From Epiperipatus broadwayi (lineage: Eukaryota > Onychophora > Udeonychophora > Euonychophora > Peripatidae): a stretch of 64,000 nucleotides of DNA. Location of the stretch: the NCBI GenBank assembly GCA_028023455.1, contig JAQFVV010006232.1, positions 744,001 to 808,000 on the forward strand, in the 5' to 3' direction. The notes beneath the pieces are model-generated. The model saw nothing but the letters and a program-made list of their open reading frames with translations. It did not search any database and was not told the DNA's origin. Every line of letters starts with the position of its first letter. Position 1 is the first letter of the stretch. Below are positions 24,341 to 36,900 of this stretch, piece after piece. The position numbers and the translations under genes are program-made.

Positions 24341-25525
24341 TATTCTTTAAAATGAAATATATTCAATTTATAGACAACTAAATACTTAAAATATATAAAT
24401 AATAAATTTATTAATATCTAATCAATTTTCATTCAAAAAATGAACCTTATCAAGATATTACAACAATTGAAAAAATTTCACGTGATTTACATATCATATA
24501 CAGGTCAAACTTAACAATAAAGATGTTTTTAAATTTTCCAATTTTTATTTAATGACCATTTTCCACCTAACTTAACCGACCCTTGTACTAAATTCATACA
24601 TTTCTCTTTATTTTCATGTATATACAATGTTTCATATACTTTTCTTTCTTTATAATTTTTACAATATTTGATGACTTCAATACTTTCTTCACAATTCATA
24701 ATGTGTCCTGTTTCTAAAAAATGGCAAAATGGACCTGATTTAATATCTTTTCTATTTATAGCTCTGTCATGCTCTTTACCCCTTTCTATTTTACTTTTTG
24801 CTGACTGACCTATGTATATCATCTTGCATATTTTACAAATAATTTTATATACTATTCCTATCCTATCATTCTTATCATTCCTTATTTTAGAATTACTTAC
24901 TAGTTTTTTTAAAGATTTACTATTTTTCCATCCAATACCTATATTAAGATTTATTTTTTCTTTTCTATCATTTAGAATTTCATATACATCCTTAGAATAT
25001 GGAATAGAAATCCATTTCTTATTTTTTCTTTCAATTTTATTGCTAACTTTTTTATACCTATTTTTATTTATTAAAATATTTTTTACAACTTTACTATTAT
25101 ATCCATATTCAATGTATTCATCTTGGATTTTCAATTTTTGCTCCATTGCATCTTTATCATTTAATGTAAGCCTATCATTTTTTTCTTTTAACCCTATTAG
25201 TACCCCCATTTTTTGACACCAAGGTTGATAAGATTCTGGATGTATCATTCCTCTAACATTTTTATTTTTTATGTAGTGCTTTATATTAATCATTCCATTT
25301 TCAGCCTTTTTTATTAATAAATCTAAATATTTTATTCCTTCTTCATTATTTTCTATAGTAAATTTAATATTAAACATATTTTTGTTAAGCTCATTAAAGG
25401 CTTTCATTATGTTTCTTCCATTTCCTACAACTAAAATATCATCCACATACCTAAAATACTTTATAATTTCTCCATTTTTGATATACTTATCAATTATTTT
25501 CTGCTCAATCCAATCAACCATAGTA
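24341..25525 (-). mobile_element. Penelope-like element, 5'-truncated inverted copy (open RT/GIY-YIG frame)
   Basis: The minus-strand frame from 25521 to 24529 is open for 330 codons. It starts inside the RT palm (MVDWIEQKI), carries the YVDD catalytic motif within the first 30 residues, then YLDLLIKK, HPESYQPW, the linker, and a complete GIY-YIG domain (GIVYKIICKICKMIYIGQ, KIERGKEHDRA). It ends in GGKWSLNK. About 190 bp of 3' non-coding sequence is also shared. The whole arm is an inverted copy of 26282-27470 with few differences, including a single-codon indel in the GLKEK(K)NDRL stretch and a Lys/Glu-type change. The 5' end at about 25525 meets the plus-strand copy directly. Because it lacks the front of the RT it cannot work alone. 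Confidence 0.9.
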
Positions 25526-27470
25526 ATTAATAAGAAATTTCAACATGTATGTAAAAATGAATGGAAAGATAAACAAACAATTAATGAAATTATTGAAAAA
25601 GTTAAACAAGAAAATTTAATTATTACTATTGAAGATAAAGGATCTAGGTTTGTAATATTAAATAAAGAAGACTATGAAGATAAAATTAAAAATGACTTGA
25701 TCAAACAGGATTTTGTAAAAATAGAAAAGAATCCAAGTATTTTAATTAAATATAAATATATAAAAATATTACAAAGAATGAGAGAAACTAAGTTGATTGA
25801 TAATAATGAATATAAGTTATTATATCCAACTGCGTTTGAACATCCTATGGTATTTGGAAATATAAAAACTCATAAAGAAAATATGCCTGTATGATTAATA
25901 TTGGATTTTAATGATTATATATTAAAAGAAATGTGTAATCTTATATATAGAAAACTTGCGGATGGTATGGGTTATGGAAAGTATTGTGTCAAAAATTCTG
26001 AGGAAGTACTAAAAAGTTTGAATACAGTTAAATTAAATAGAAATAATAAAGTAGCATCATTTGATATAGAAAAAATGTATCAAAGTGTTTCTAGGATAGA
26101 AAGTATTAACATTGTAGTTAGAAAAGTCAAAGATGAGAAGATAATTTCAAAAGAATGGATACAAATAATAGAAGTTTTAATCATGATTAATGAGACATTA
26201 TATGTTAAATATAATAATGAATTTTGGAGTATTGATAAAGGATGGATAATGGGCTGTTCAATAAGTGGAATAATGGCATCAACTATGGTTGATTGGATTG
26301 AGCAGAAAATAATTGATAAGTATATCGAAAATGGAGAAATTATAAAGTATTTTAGGTATGTGGATGATATTTTAGTTGTAGGAAATGGAAGAAGCATAAT
26401 GAAAGCTTTTAATGAGCTTAATAAAAATATGTTTAATATTAAATTTACTATAGAAAATAATGAAGAAGGAATAAAATATTTAGATTTATTAATAAAAAAG
26501 GATGAAAATGGAATGATTAATATAAAGCACTACATAAAAAATAAAAATGTTAGAGGAATGATACATCCAGAATCTTATCAACCTTGGTGTCAAAAAATGG
26601 GGGTACTAATAGGGTTAAAAGAAAAAAAAAATGATAGGCTTACATTAAATGATAAAGATGCAATGGAGCAAAAATTGAAAATCCAAGATGAATACATTGA
26701 ATATGGATATAATAGTAAAGTTGTAAAAAATATTTTAATAAATAAAAATAGGTATAAAAAAGTTAGCAATAAAATTGAAAGAAAAAATAAGAAATGGATT
26801 TCTATTCCATATTCTAAGGATGTATATGAAATTCTAAATGATAGAAAAGAAAAAATAAATCTTAATATAGGTATTGGATGGAAAAATAGTAAATCTTTAA
26901 AAAAACTAGTAAGTAATTCTAAAATAAGGAATGATAAGAATGATAGGATAGGAATAGTATATAAAATTATTTGTAAAATATGCAAGATGATATACATAGG
27001 TCAGTCAGCAAAAAGTAAAATAGAAAGGGGTAAAGAGCATGACAGAGCTATAAAAAGAAAAGATATTAAATCAGGTCCATTTTGCCATTTTTTAGAAACA
27101 GGACACATTATGAATTGTGAAGAAAGTATTGAAGTCATCAAATATTGTAAAAATTATAAAGAAAGAAAAGTATATGAAACATTGTATATACATGAAAATA
27201 AAAAGAAATGTATGAATTTAGTACAAGGGTCGGTTAAGTTAGGTGGAAAATGGTCATTAAATAAAAATTGGAAAATTTAAAAACATCTTTATTGTTAAGT
27301 TTGACCTGTATATGATATGTAAATCATGTGAAATTTTTTCAATTGTTGTAATATCTTGATAAGGTTAATTTTTTGAACGAAAATCGATTAGATATTAATA
27401 AATTTATTATTTATATATTTTAAGTACTTAGTTGTCTATAAATTGAATATATTTCATTTTAAAGAATATA
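25526..27470 (+). mobile_element. Penelope-like element with nearly intact RT and GIY-YIG frame
   Basis: One reading frame runs from the junction at about 25526 to 27280 (some 585 codons) with a single in-frame TGA at 25892-25894. Upstream of that stop lie GSRFVILNKEDY, LYPTAFEHPMVFG and KTHKENMPV. Downstream come the RT palm (VASFDIEKMYQSV, GWIMGCSISGIMAS), the YVDD active site at 26357-26368, YLDLLIKK, the linker, and a GIY-YIG endonuclease (GIVY at 26951, YIG at 26993) with the PLE-type Cys pair CKIC between the two halves. The Arg in KIERGKEH and the Glu in YETLYIH fit the catalytic positions. The frame ends GGKWSLNKNWKI. PLEs insert by endonuclease-primed reverse transcription. The extreme N-terminus is missing: the copy starts at the junction with the inverted copy 24341-25525. 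The sequence is AT-rich like its surroundings. Confidence 0.92.
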
Positions 27471-27499
27471 TATATATATATGAGGATTGAATTCTATCC

Positions 27500-27755
27500 C
27501 TACAAATATTGATATATATAGTAAGAAAAATCACTTTTCCATTATTTTCATTAAATCAATAATGTATAAAATTAAGGAGTGCAATTTGATTGATTTTGCA
27601 CTTATTTTTGACATAGTGCATAATTGGAGTGTTGATACTACATAGAAACCACTTAGTATGATGCAAATTATTGGCTTGTCAATAAGGGCATGACATTCAG
27701 GTGGTTGATACCTTTTTGGTTCATCTGAAGAATGAAGGTTGTTCAAGAAAAGCAT
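27500..27755 (-). other. Unassigned segment of higher complexity
   Basis: The minus strand from 27755 to 27531 is open for 74 codons with the motif DEPKRYQPPECHALIDKP. The base composition is less AT-rich than its flanks and it adjoins two repeat fragments. I do not recognise the product; it may be a fragment of a dispersed repeat rather than a gene. Confidence 0.25.
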
Positions 27756-27845
27756 GCATAGTATAAGAGAGTAGTCTGAGTTTCTGCATTAGTGGATGGT
27801 TATAGTATAATAGGGTTAAGATGAGAGAGGGATTGATAAAGACCA
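27750..27845. repeat. Dispersed repeat, copy 2 (cf. 14325-14450)
   Basis: It aligns by eye with 14325-14450 through GTTTCTGCA-TAGTGGATG and the following TAAGATGAG. The class is unknown. Confidence 0.4.
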
Positions 27846-27852
27846 AATATAT

Positions 27853-27905
27853 ATTTATTAAAATAGGCAAAACTCTCCATTCAGTAGTCCCACTCAATAC
27901 AAGAT
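27853..27905 (+). repeat. Solo end of the hammerhead-bearing repeat family
   Basis: ATTAAAATAGGCAAAACTCT-CCATTCAGTAGTCCCACTC matches the termini at 2352 (AACAGGCAAAACTCTCCAT) and 57434 (ACCAAACTCTCCATAC). Only about 50 bp are recognisable, followed by ATAGAGTAAT as in the 2352-2579 copy. No ribozyme core is present. Confidence 0.55.
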
Positions 27906-30900
27906 AGAGTAATAAGAAATGGTGATAATGTGATATATATATTTATATTGCAATGAATATTTTATACTTAAGAATTAAATTTAAAATTGGCTTGTAAAAA
28001 TTCTATATAAATTCTTTTAAGACAACTTTGCAGAGTCTATATAAAATATATAGATAAGGTTGTTGATTCTAAATCTAAATAAATTAATAAAATAAATATC
28101 AAATGCAAACTTTGATCAAATCATCATCAAAACTTTGACTCCACCTACTTAAAATCATTACCATAAATAAAAATATTTTTCACTCAATATATGCTACTTT
28201 CAATGATTCAAAAAGATCTAAGATACTGTAATCAACGTATTACTGTTTTCCTAAGGGTTATAACTGACTAATTATTCTTCGGTTTTTTTTTATTAGTCTA
28301 AACTTCTGTCTTTGGATATTTATTTTGCTTTGACTTTATAATTATTTTATTGTTATTTAAGTAAAGAATGCTAGATGCTTTCTTTTAATTAAGTCTAAGA
28401 AAATGATAATTTTTTGCGTTTAATGAACTTGTAAACACAACCCATTCCCTCAAAAATGTTTCATACTTTTATCACATGGTCATCTTGAAAATATTTATTT
28501 TAATGGCAACATACTCTATTGTGAATCTAGAACCAATGTTCATAAGCACTGGATAAAGACGTTAAAAAGGCAATTTATTGCATTCATCTAAAATCCATAT
28601 TTTACTCTTACAATAATATTAAAGCTAATACGTTGAACATTTTAGTAAAAAATGCAAACTTTTTGCTTACCAGTTCATAATATGCTCATAATTCTTTTCT
28701 TTTTTTTTTATAACATGTAGTAACGTTTTTTCTATGCTCATTTGCTTTCTTTTATAAAACCATATAAATGTCTTTATTTGTTTCAATTATCTATGTTATG
28801 GCACGTTGGGATCAAAAATTTTAAATATTTTATTTATCTTAAATGTTTTCAAATGAGATAATAAGCAGTTTTTTATATGCTGCTCTTTATTTGAATGAGC
28901 AAGAAAGTCTGCAAATATTAAATGTGTTTTGGTGATTATAAAATATCGTTTCTAAGTGTAAACCATTCATTCAATAATATTTATCTAATAATATATTTTT
29001 CATTAAAAAAATCTCTACTATTTTATTATTTAAAAAGTAATATTTCTAAAAGGCTATTATACAAAAAATATTTGTTTAAATAAAAAAATTATATTTTAGT
29101 CTTATTTATTTAACATTTTATTATGAATAAAAAAAAAAAAAACATCTTTGGGCAAATAAATAGAATCCATGTATAACCTTTCGTATCAAATTTAAATGAA
29201 AAAAGTTTATAAACTGCTAAAGGCTACCAGAAATAATTTAAGTGTTTGACTTTTTTTATAGTTTTATTAATCATAACCTTGTCTGCTTCTGTTTAATAAT
29301 TTTAAAGAAATTTTATAAAAATATGTAAAAATGTAACAGACTCTTGTTAATCCCACTTAACAATATTGCAAAACTTTTAATAAAAAGTGAGATCAAAATT
29401 TATATAAATATATAATATCTGGAATGATAATGATTTCAAGTATTATTCTTTATATACATTATAACCAGCAAGTGAACACAAAGCCATGGTTAAGTGACCA
29501 ATACATCTGTACATAGAATACACCTGATTAAGAAGCAAATCAATTTTTTAAGAATATGGATGATGTTCCATTTTAATGTAACATCTCTTATTTATAATAT
29601 TATTCATTCCAATTGGTCTTATTTTATGCTATGAATATATGCCATGATTATTGATAATTTCCTGTGCTTGAGCTATTCTGATGATATGATATTTTTTTAA
29701 AAAAGCATATAACTAAAGGTAGCTCTTTTAAACAATTTTAGAAAAATTCAAACTTTATTTAATCTTTCAAATACAGATTAGTAATATAACACAACACCTG
29801 GAATGTATTGTTTACCTCTCTTCTTCAAGCATTGCTGGCCTGTCCAGTGACAATATTAGCATGAGAATCAAACTAGGACTTTTGCATTTGAGAATATTAA
29901 ATTTAAAATAATATTCTAACAATCTAGGCTATTCTGTCACAGGCAACAATCACTAGAAATTTTATATACTTGTATGTTTTTATGGGAAAGATTAATAAGT
30001 GATTTCCAAAAATTATTAATTATCATACTAGGTTGACTTATGGGACTATAAAGTAATAATACCACTTAATTACTAACAGATAAATGTATTTGAAAAGTTA
30101 GTTTCAAAAGTTTGTATTTGAAAAGTTATGTTTGTATTTTTATAGACATTTGTTAATTACTATTAGTTGATGAAAATAATCCCACATATAATTACAATTA
30201 AATGAATATCATAACAAACATTTAAACAAAAGCCAAATTTAATAAAAAAATATCAACTAAATAAAAAATAACATAAGACTCATACCATATAAAAAATAAA
30301 GTGAATTATTTATTAGAGTACCATTTAGAAATTCAGTAATTCCCTTGAATGCACTTATATATCTTTCACACTTATCCTTAAATCATTGTAATTTCTATTA
30401 AGCTTTGCAACATTCCATGATAATTTGGATATATCTTCCTTACTCTTATTATTTGGCATGAATTGAAATTATCTTCCCCTGTACATTCCTCCAATAAATA
30501 TATGCCATTTATATTACATCTAATTAAAACATGAAATTAAATGGCTAAATTAATAATATCTATTACGATTATAAAAGACACTGATTTTTTAAATTTTAAG
30601 TACCAAACTTTATTCAAATTTTTGAATCAAAATATGAATAAATTAAACAAATATAAACAGTAAAATAATTGTTGAAGTTTGAATTATTAAATTATAATTC
30701 CATATAATGAGAAAATTTCTTTCAAAACAATTAAAAATTTTATTTTAAATATTTTAAAGATTAGATACATTTTTTTTAAAAAAATAGAGCTTAAAAATGA
30801 CTAGTTCAGTCGCTTCTCAATCACACACATATTATAAAAAATCATTCAAAAGTATTTATAAGTATATCAGAACAGACAATGTATACTGTCAAGTTACAAC

Positions 30901-30943
30901 AATTTAATTTTATTTATTTATTGTGCTTTTTTTATTCACCTTC
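27906..30943. other. AT-rich intergenic DNA
   Basis: About 3 kb with no recognised gene, TIR, or RNA motif. A slightly more complex patch at 29815-29900 is unexplained. Confidence 0.5.
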
Positions 30944-30951
30944 CTTTAGAA

Positions 30952-32403
30952 CAATGGTCTTCAACCCTTGATCCATGGACCGGTGCCAGCCCACAGAAGT
31001 TTTCTGCTGGTCCATGCTAGACTGGCAGGAAAGTTTATAATAACAAAATAATAAGATTTTAAACTTTTAATTAATATAAATAATTTTTATGCATTTTTTC
31101 ATTGCAACTGCTTAAATAAAATTAATTATAAATCAAAATTTTATTTAAATTATTAGATAATACTATAATTACTAAATAATAATTGAAGGAATTTATCTGA
31201 AAATGCAATCTTTAAAAGATAAAGCATCAATCTCATGATAATTGTACCACTCCTTATGTCAATTTCTATACCTAGTAGGCATTTCTGTATTGTGTCAGCT
31301 CATTTATTGGTCACATATAGCAAAAAATTTTATTGCATTTGTATCATCTTTTTATTTTGTGTGTGACATTTCTTTTTGAAATTGTAAACTTCACAAAATG
31401 GAGACAAAAAAGTCAAGCAGCAAAACCATTTGGCCTTCTTAAGAAGAGACAAGGATAATATTCCAGTAAAAAGTGATGTTATATGCCAAGTACTAGTATT
31501 TCAACTCATGAAGAAATAAGGAAAAAGAGATATGTCGATACTTCAGAATATGCAGGAAAAAATAAAAAGAAAAAAGATCATTTTGTTAGAAATTACAGTA
31601 AGGAGTATTTAAAACTTGGTTTCATAGTTGCTCCTGACAGTGAACTATTACCAAGGCCTTTGTGTGTAGTATGTTCCAAAATTTTGTCAAATGAAGCTAT
31701 GTGACACTTTATCAAAACAACTTTTCAGCTCAATTTTTCCAGTGGTTTACAGGTGCACCTTAGGTGACTTCAAGAGTAAACAACTAAATGCAATCTGGTA
31801 TTATTTTAATCTCATTTTTACCCAATTAAAAAAAAAGAAACAGAACAAAAACAAAATCTAATCAATCATACATAAATTAATTTGTTTTTCTAGTTATCAC
31901 AAATGTTTATTGGGGGGGGGGGGTAGAATTAATTTTTTTTATTTTCAAAATTCAAAATTAAAAAAATTTTTTTTTATTATACAAACTCTCTCTCTCTTTA
32001 TATATATATAACTTTATCTTGTATATTTAACATTAAATACAGATACGACATTTATCAAAATCATTGTCATGTAATTACACTAGCTGTGATATTTCCCACC
32101 ATTCTGATGAATAACATTTTATTCTTGTATGTTTAACAATGAAATAAACGTAGCAATGCAGGCACATTAATGAGAATGTATAACTGTGCAACTCAAAAAA
32201 GAGTGTTCAGCATGTGCAGGTAAGCAACACCATTACAATACACAGTAACTAGTGTGTTGTTTTTGTCAGTTATAACAATTATGCTCATCTAAGGCTTAGC
32301 AGTTTAAATTTTTAAGAAAATTTATCTGTAGACTTCTGCTGGTCTGTTAAATCTTATCCTTGTTTTTTCTAGTTCGCAGGTGTGAAAAGGTTGAAGACCA
32401 CTG
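30952..32403 (+). mobile_element. hAT-type DNA transposon remnant with TIRs and 8-bp target duplication
   Basis: The left terminus CAATGGTCTTCAACCCTT and the inverse of the right terminus, CAGTGGTCTTCAACCTTT, match at 16 of 18 positions. They are flanked by CTTTAGAA (30944-30951) and CTTTAGAG (32404-32411), an 8-bp target duplication with one mismatch. TIRs beginning CA-TGG-TCAACC and 8-bp duplications are typical of hAT elements of the Charlie type. At 1.45 kb the element is too short for a full transposase and retains only a BED zinc-finger fragment. A G-run at about 31913-31923 and a (CT)n/(TA)n tract near 31988-32012 lie inside. Confidence 0.88.
31483..31704 (+). pseudogene. hAT transposase N-terminal fragment (BED zinc finger)
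   Basis: The 73-codon frame contains RNYSKEYLKLGFIVAPDSE, then PRPLCVVCSKILSNEAM. That is the start of the BED-type finger found in ZBED/Charlie-like hAT transposases: a Y..YL..GF segment, then C-x2-C and LSN.AM. The reading frame stops just after AM, before the histidine half of the finger. No dimerisation or catalytic region follows, so the element is non-autonomous. The upstream ATG at 31399 is in a short frame with a K/S-rich start and may be the original start. Confidence 0.75.
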
Positions 32404-32411
32404 CTTTAGAG

Positions 32412-33997
32412 CATGAATATTACTTGTTATAAACTATAGAAATTTAATATGTTTAATGTAAGCAAATTTATCTCTGTTGAATAAATTTATTTAATAGAAC
32501 ATACCTCATCTGGGAAAAGACACAATGTATGATCATACGACAATAAGTAGAAAAATTAATGGACATTATATATACATCAAAATGTGGTAACATCTGTATT
32601 ATCTCCTAAACAGTACAGCTCATTTGTATATTTTAAAGAAAAATAAATTAAGAAAAGAAATGTTTTTTCTTCAAATAATATTTCATAAAAATTTTATAGT
32701 ACTTTTGACACACATTCCTTTATATACTTATAGTGTGCTAGTAATTTATTCTTCTAAGTTCTTTTTGATGTAAATACCTCAGTAGTTTGAATTTGAACCC
32801 AAAATCACGATATATGCAATATACAAAAGATCTTCTATGTTCAATAAGAATAAGTATATAATTGTAAATGTAAAAATATCCCCTATATATATATCTATTA
32901 AATCTATACCATTAAATTCAACTACAGAGATGACGATGGTGGTTTTATAATCACAATCACTCTGAAGTATTTTTTTTATTTCAGTTTTTATTGGGAAAAA
33001 ACTCCAAGGCCAAACCTCCCCCAAAATATGTTTACTTAAAATTATGTAAGATAACAATCATCATCATTTACAATATCATTAATGTAACACTGATACATCC
33101 TTCAGTGGTTCACGTTTTCAGAATTGTGAATATTTTAATTAACTAGTGTGTGTGTGTGTGCTGAAATTATGAAAAAACAAATAAACTGTATTAACAATAT
33201 AATAAAGCCATTTATTTATAACACAAAACATATGTACTGTGGTTGTAGCTTAATGATAATAATTCCAAAAAGTAGATCTCAAATTGATCTCATTGAGTTC
33301 ATAATAATTAATATAATCTACCAATAATTCATATATTTCAAGTCCTTCTCTTTCATTACTTTCACAAAGTATCAAGCACACAATTGTATTTTCAACAAAC
33401 AGGTTTACATATAAACATAAAATCAATCATATTTTGAACAAACAGTTCGTAGATTTTAGTTTTACTTTTAATAATTCCACATACGTATATATATAAAGTG
33501 AAACATAATGCCTTAATTAGTTTATAATTGTAATTCAAATGTAAATATACATGATAACATATAACAGTAATTGCAAGTTTCATGTCTCTTTTGAATATAA
33601 TAGAATAAATAGCTTAAAATGATATTGGTAAAACCAAATATTTAATGTCCTATAACCTTGGTTTCTGATATAAATTTTCTTTTTTATAATTATCGTTGGT
33701 CATTTTGATAAATTTTCTTAAAGTGTATATTAATTCTTTTTACACATTGGATACATAAATTAGATTTATATTAGTATAGAGCATATATAATACATATATG
33801 TTCTTAAAAAATTTGGCTGAATAATTCAGTTCTCTCTATTTCCTGGCCAATTATAAGAGGTAGTAATAAAATTTCATGCACTACTTTATTATTTAATGGA
33901 TTGAGCTGCTTAATCAGGGTGTTCCAACTACTGTGCTACTTGTTTTGCCTAGCCTTTCATGGCAAAAGATTCATAGCTACAATAAAACCTTATTATA
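32412..33997. other. AT-rich intergenic DNA
   Basis: No recognised gene. Includes a short (TG)n at 33147-33160. Open frames on the minus strand at 32779-33057 and 33392-33583 have no recognisable motif. Confidence 0.5.
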
Positions 33998-36900
33998 TGT
34001 AACAGTAGCTAGGTTCGAACCCTGTTACAAGAAAAATTAAGTACTATGAACCCATTACCTTTACTAAATATAATCATTTATGTTGTCGTCAAGAGGTTAA
34101 ATATGTATGAGAAATTAAATATATATATATACGTAAATCAATATTGAACTTTTTTTTTAAAAAAGAAAACAAATGGGGAAAGGGTTAATTAGACATAATT
34201 ATTTATTTTAAAATATTTTTTTTAAATGTTTATTATAAATTTGAAAAATACAGTTATACGCAAATATTTTTTTTTATATATTGTTAGCGATTGTTTCAAA
34301 TATAGATTTTTGTTTCGATCATATCTTAAATTAATGAGAGTAGTGAAAAGAAATACTGTATATGCCTCTAAGCAATTCTTGGTTATATAACAATCATTAA
34401 TTACTTTAAAAATTCTGAGAAAGCCAAGGAATGTATGGTAAACTAAAAATACCAAGAATGATGGAACCAAAAGACAAAGGAAATGTTAAAGAAAGAAAAT
34501 ATTTTTTTTTAAAAAAAAGCATTCAAAAGAGAAATAGATCGAAGTGCCAATAAATTCTTTTTTTGGAAAGTGGACAAAAGAAATTAAAGTTAGTTAGATT
34601 GAAACAGCTGAGCTGAGAACTGTGGCCATCTTAATGCCAATGTTTATAATGTCAGGGTAATAGCAGATATGTGAAGGGCATCACCATCTGCCGCCGATAC
34701 AAAGCTGACTCTATCCACCGCCTGCCTGCAGAAGAACCCAGAAACCTCATCAATAATATAAACTGCATAATACAGAACAAAATAGAAATGATCAAATCCA
34801 AAAGTATGAACAAATTCACTTTGGAAGATTATATCATTGATAATTTAAATCATGTCTCATTCATAATCCAAATAAACCGTAATGCCGGACTTCACCAATA
34901 AAAGATATCAAACTTTCATAAAGTAAACTTTGAGTACTTCAGGACCCTAAACTTGAACTAGTTACACTACATGATTGAATATTTTATAATCCAAACCCCA
35001 GGGTCCATCAGGTAATATGAACTTTTTTATCAATATAACTTGGAATTGCTTCTTGTTGCCCTCAGAACAATTCTACTTGATTAGGCTATTAAGTCAAATT
35101 ATAGCGTATAACTGTATATATATTATAATGATCCAAAACAATAGTGGAGACAGCAATCTACATATCTGCAACTACCAGGGCGCCATCTAGGCATTTGAAC
35201 CTAGAAAAATTTATACAGTAGGCAGATACGCGCTGTTAAGATTCCACTTTATTTTATATTTTGGTCATTAGCCCATTGTCACTAGCTCAGTGAATAGCAG
35301 AGATAATAAAATATAAATTTTATATCCTAAATATAAAAGAATAAAAGCCACTGCCAGAAATTAACACATAAAAATATTTCTTTATGCACATATAAAATAA
35401 CATTTAAATTTTGAGGAATAAATTCAACATTTTAGATTTTTCTATTAATCTTTAGTTTTATATTTAAGTAAATTACAACCATGAGTTTAATATTTATTTA
35501 GTGAGTCGAATATGAATAGACTACATAGATCTGCATTTGAAAAGAAAATATTCTTCCCTGATTTAACCTTAGGCAACAAATTTCACAATCAAACCGGCGC
35601 CAATCCATCTGACACATTTATGTATTCAATGTAGCATGAAAATACGACAACACAAAATACTATACTGTCAGGAATGTACATCTGAACAGCAAGTAGAATT
35701 AGAGAAAAAATTGTCTCTCTACCAACCAGGAATGCTACATCTGTTGGCGAATAGAAAAATAAACATAAAACTCCATAGGAATGGACTGCAGTCCTTTGCC
35801 GTCTTACAAACCCATCCATAGGCAAACAGAAGGTGTGTGGTGTATATATATAATCCTGCCCGTAGCGGATCTCATACTACATCTACAATTACACAAATAT
35901 ATCCAATCCATTGAACCAATTCAACTACAAAATGAATAACCTAAGATTACCCTCCCTTAATATAACTTTACAAAACTATATAGCCATTCACGCCCGACTT
36001 AAATTTAACATTTAAATATGTTCACACAGATTATTTTTATACAATTTGTTTTATAATGTCGAGTATAGATCGGCTGCATAGATTCCACGGTCAGAAACAT
36101 TCCAAATTAAACACAACCGATCAAAATACAAAGTCAATCGATAATGTCAATTGCTGAGGGAATACAGGAGACCCTTTGGTGTTCATCATAAGACACCGCA
36201 GTGACATCGTTGACTTATATATTCTAATCGACTGTGAAAACCACAACATAATCAACTGCTAATGAATCTATGCAACATCTATACCCAACTTAAATGTAAT
36301 GCATTTAATAATTTCTACAATAAATATTACTACAAATAAAAATAATAAAATAGAAATGATTTTAGCAAAACTTAACTATATAAATTTAAACAATCAATTA
36401 TTAATTTGAAAATCAAATAAGAGTTCATTTTAAAATTTAAATTAGCTGAATCTTAAAAAAAACAATGACAAAAGTTCTTAATTACTTTTTTTTGTTGTTG
36501 TTAATTTGTAAAGTTCATAGCTCACAGTAGAAGAGTCCAGGTTTCTGCTTTTAATTCCCGCGATGCCTCCATTGGAAGATAATGTTCTGGAGATGGCAAT
36601 AGCTGGTTCAAGGTATCACAGTCTTTTCATTTTTTTTTAAATAGAGAGGGTGGTATGTGCATCCTACCACATCTCTCAAACACAAAACGCTGGAACTGTC
36701 AGAAAAAACTGTATTTCCCTTTTTATATTATCCACACGGATTCAATCAACAAACGTCACTAATCCATCACTTTCATTAGGGTCTGAGCCAAGGCTTAGTG
36801 CTTCCATTGGTCAAGCTAATTCCTCTTTATTTTCTTATCTATCTTTCACCAGATCATTTTAATTATACAAGAGCCCAAGGGCCAGTTTGGTTTTCGATAA

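Noticed and set aside
24812-25216. 134- and 135-codon Leu/Ile/Phe-rich frames opposite both PLE arms (also 26590-26997)
   Set aside because: Antisense shadows of the PLE coding sequence; their resemblance to membrane proteins comes from AT-rich codons read backwards.
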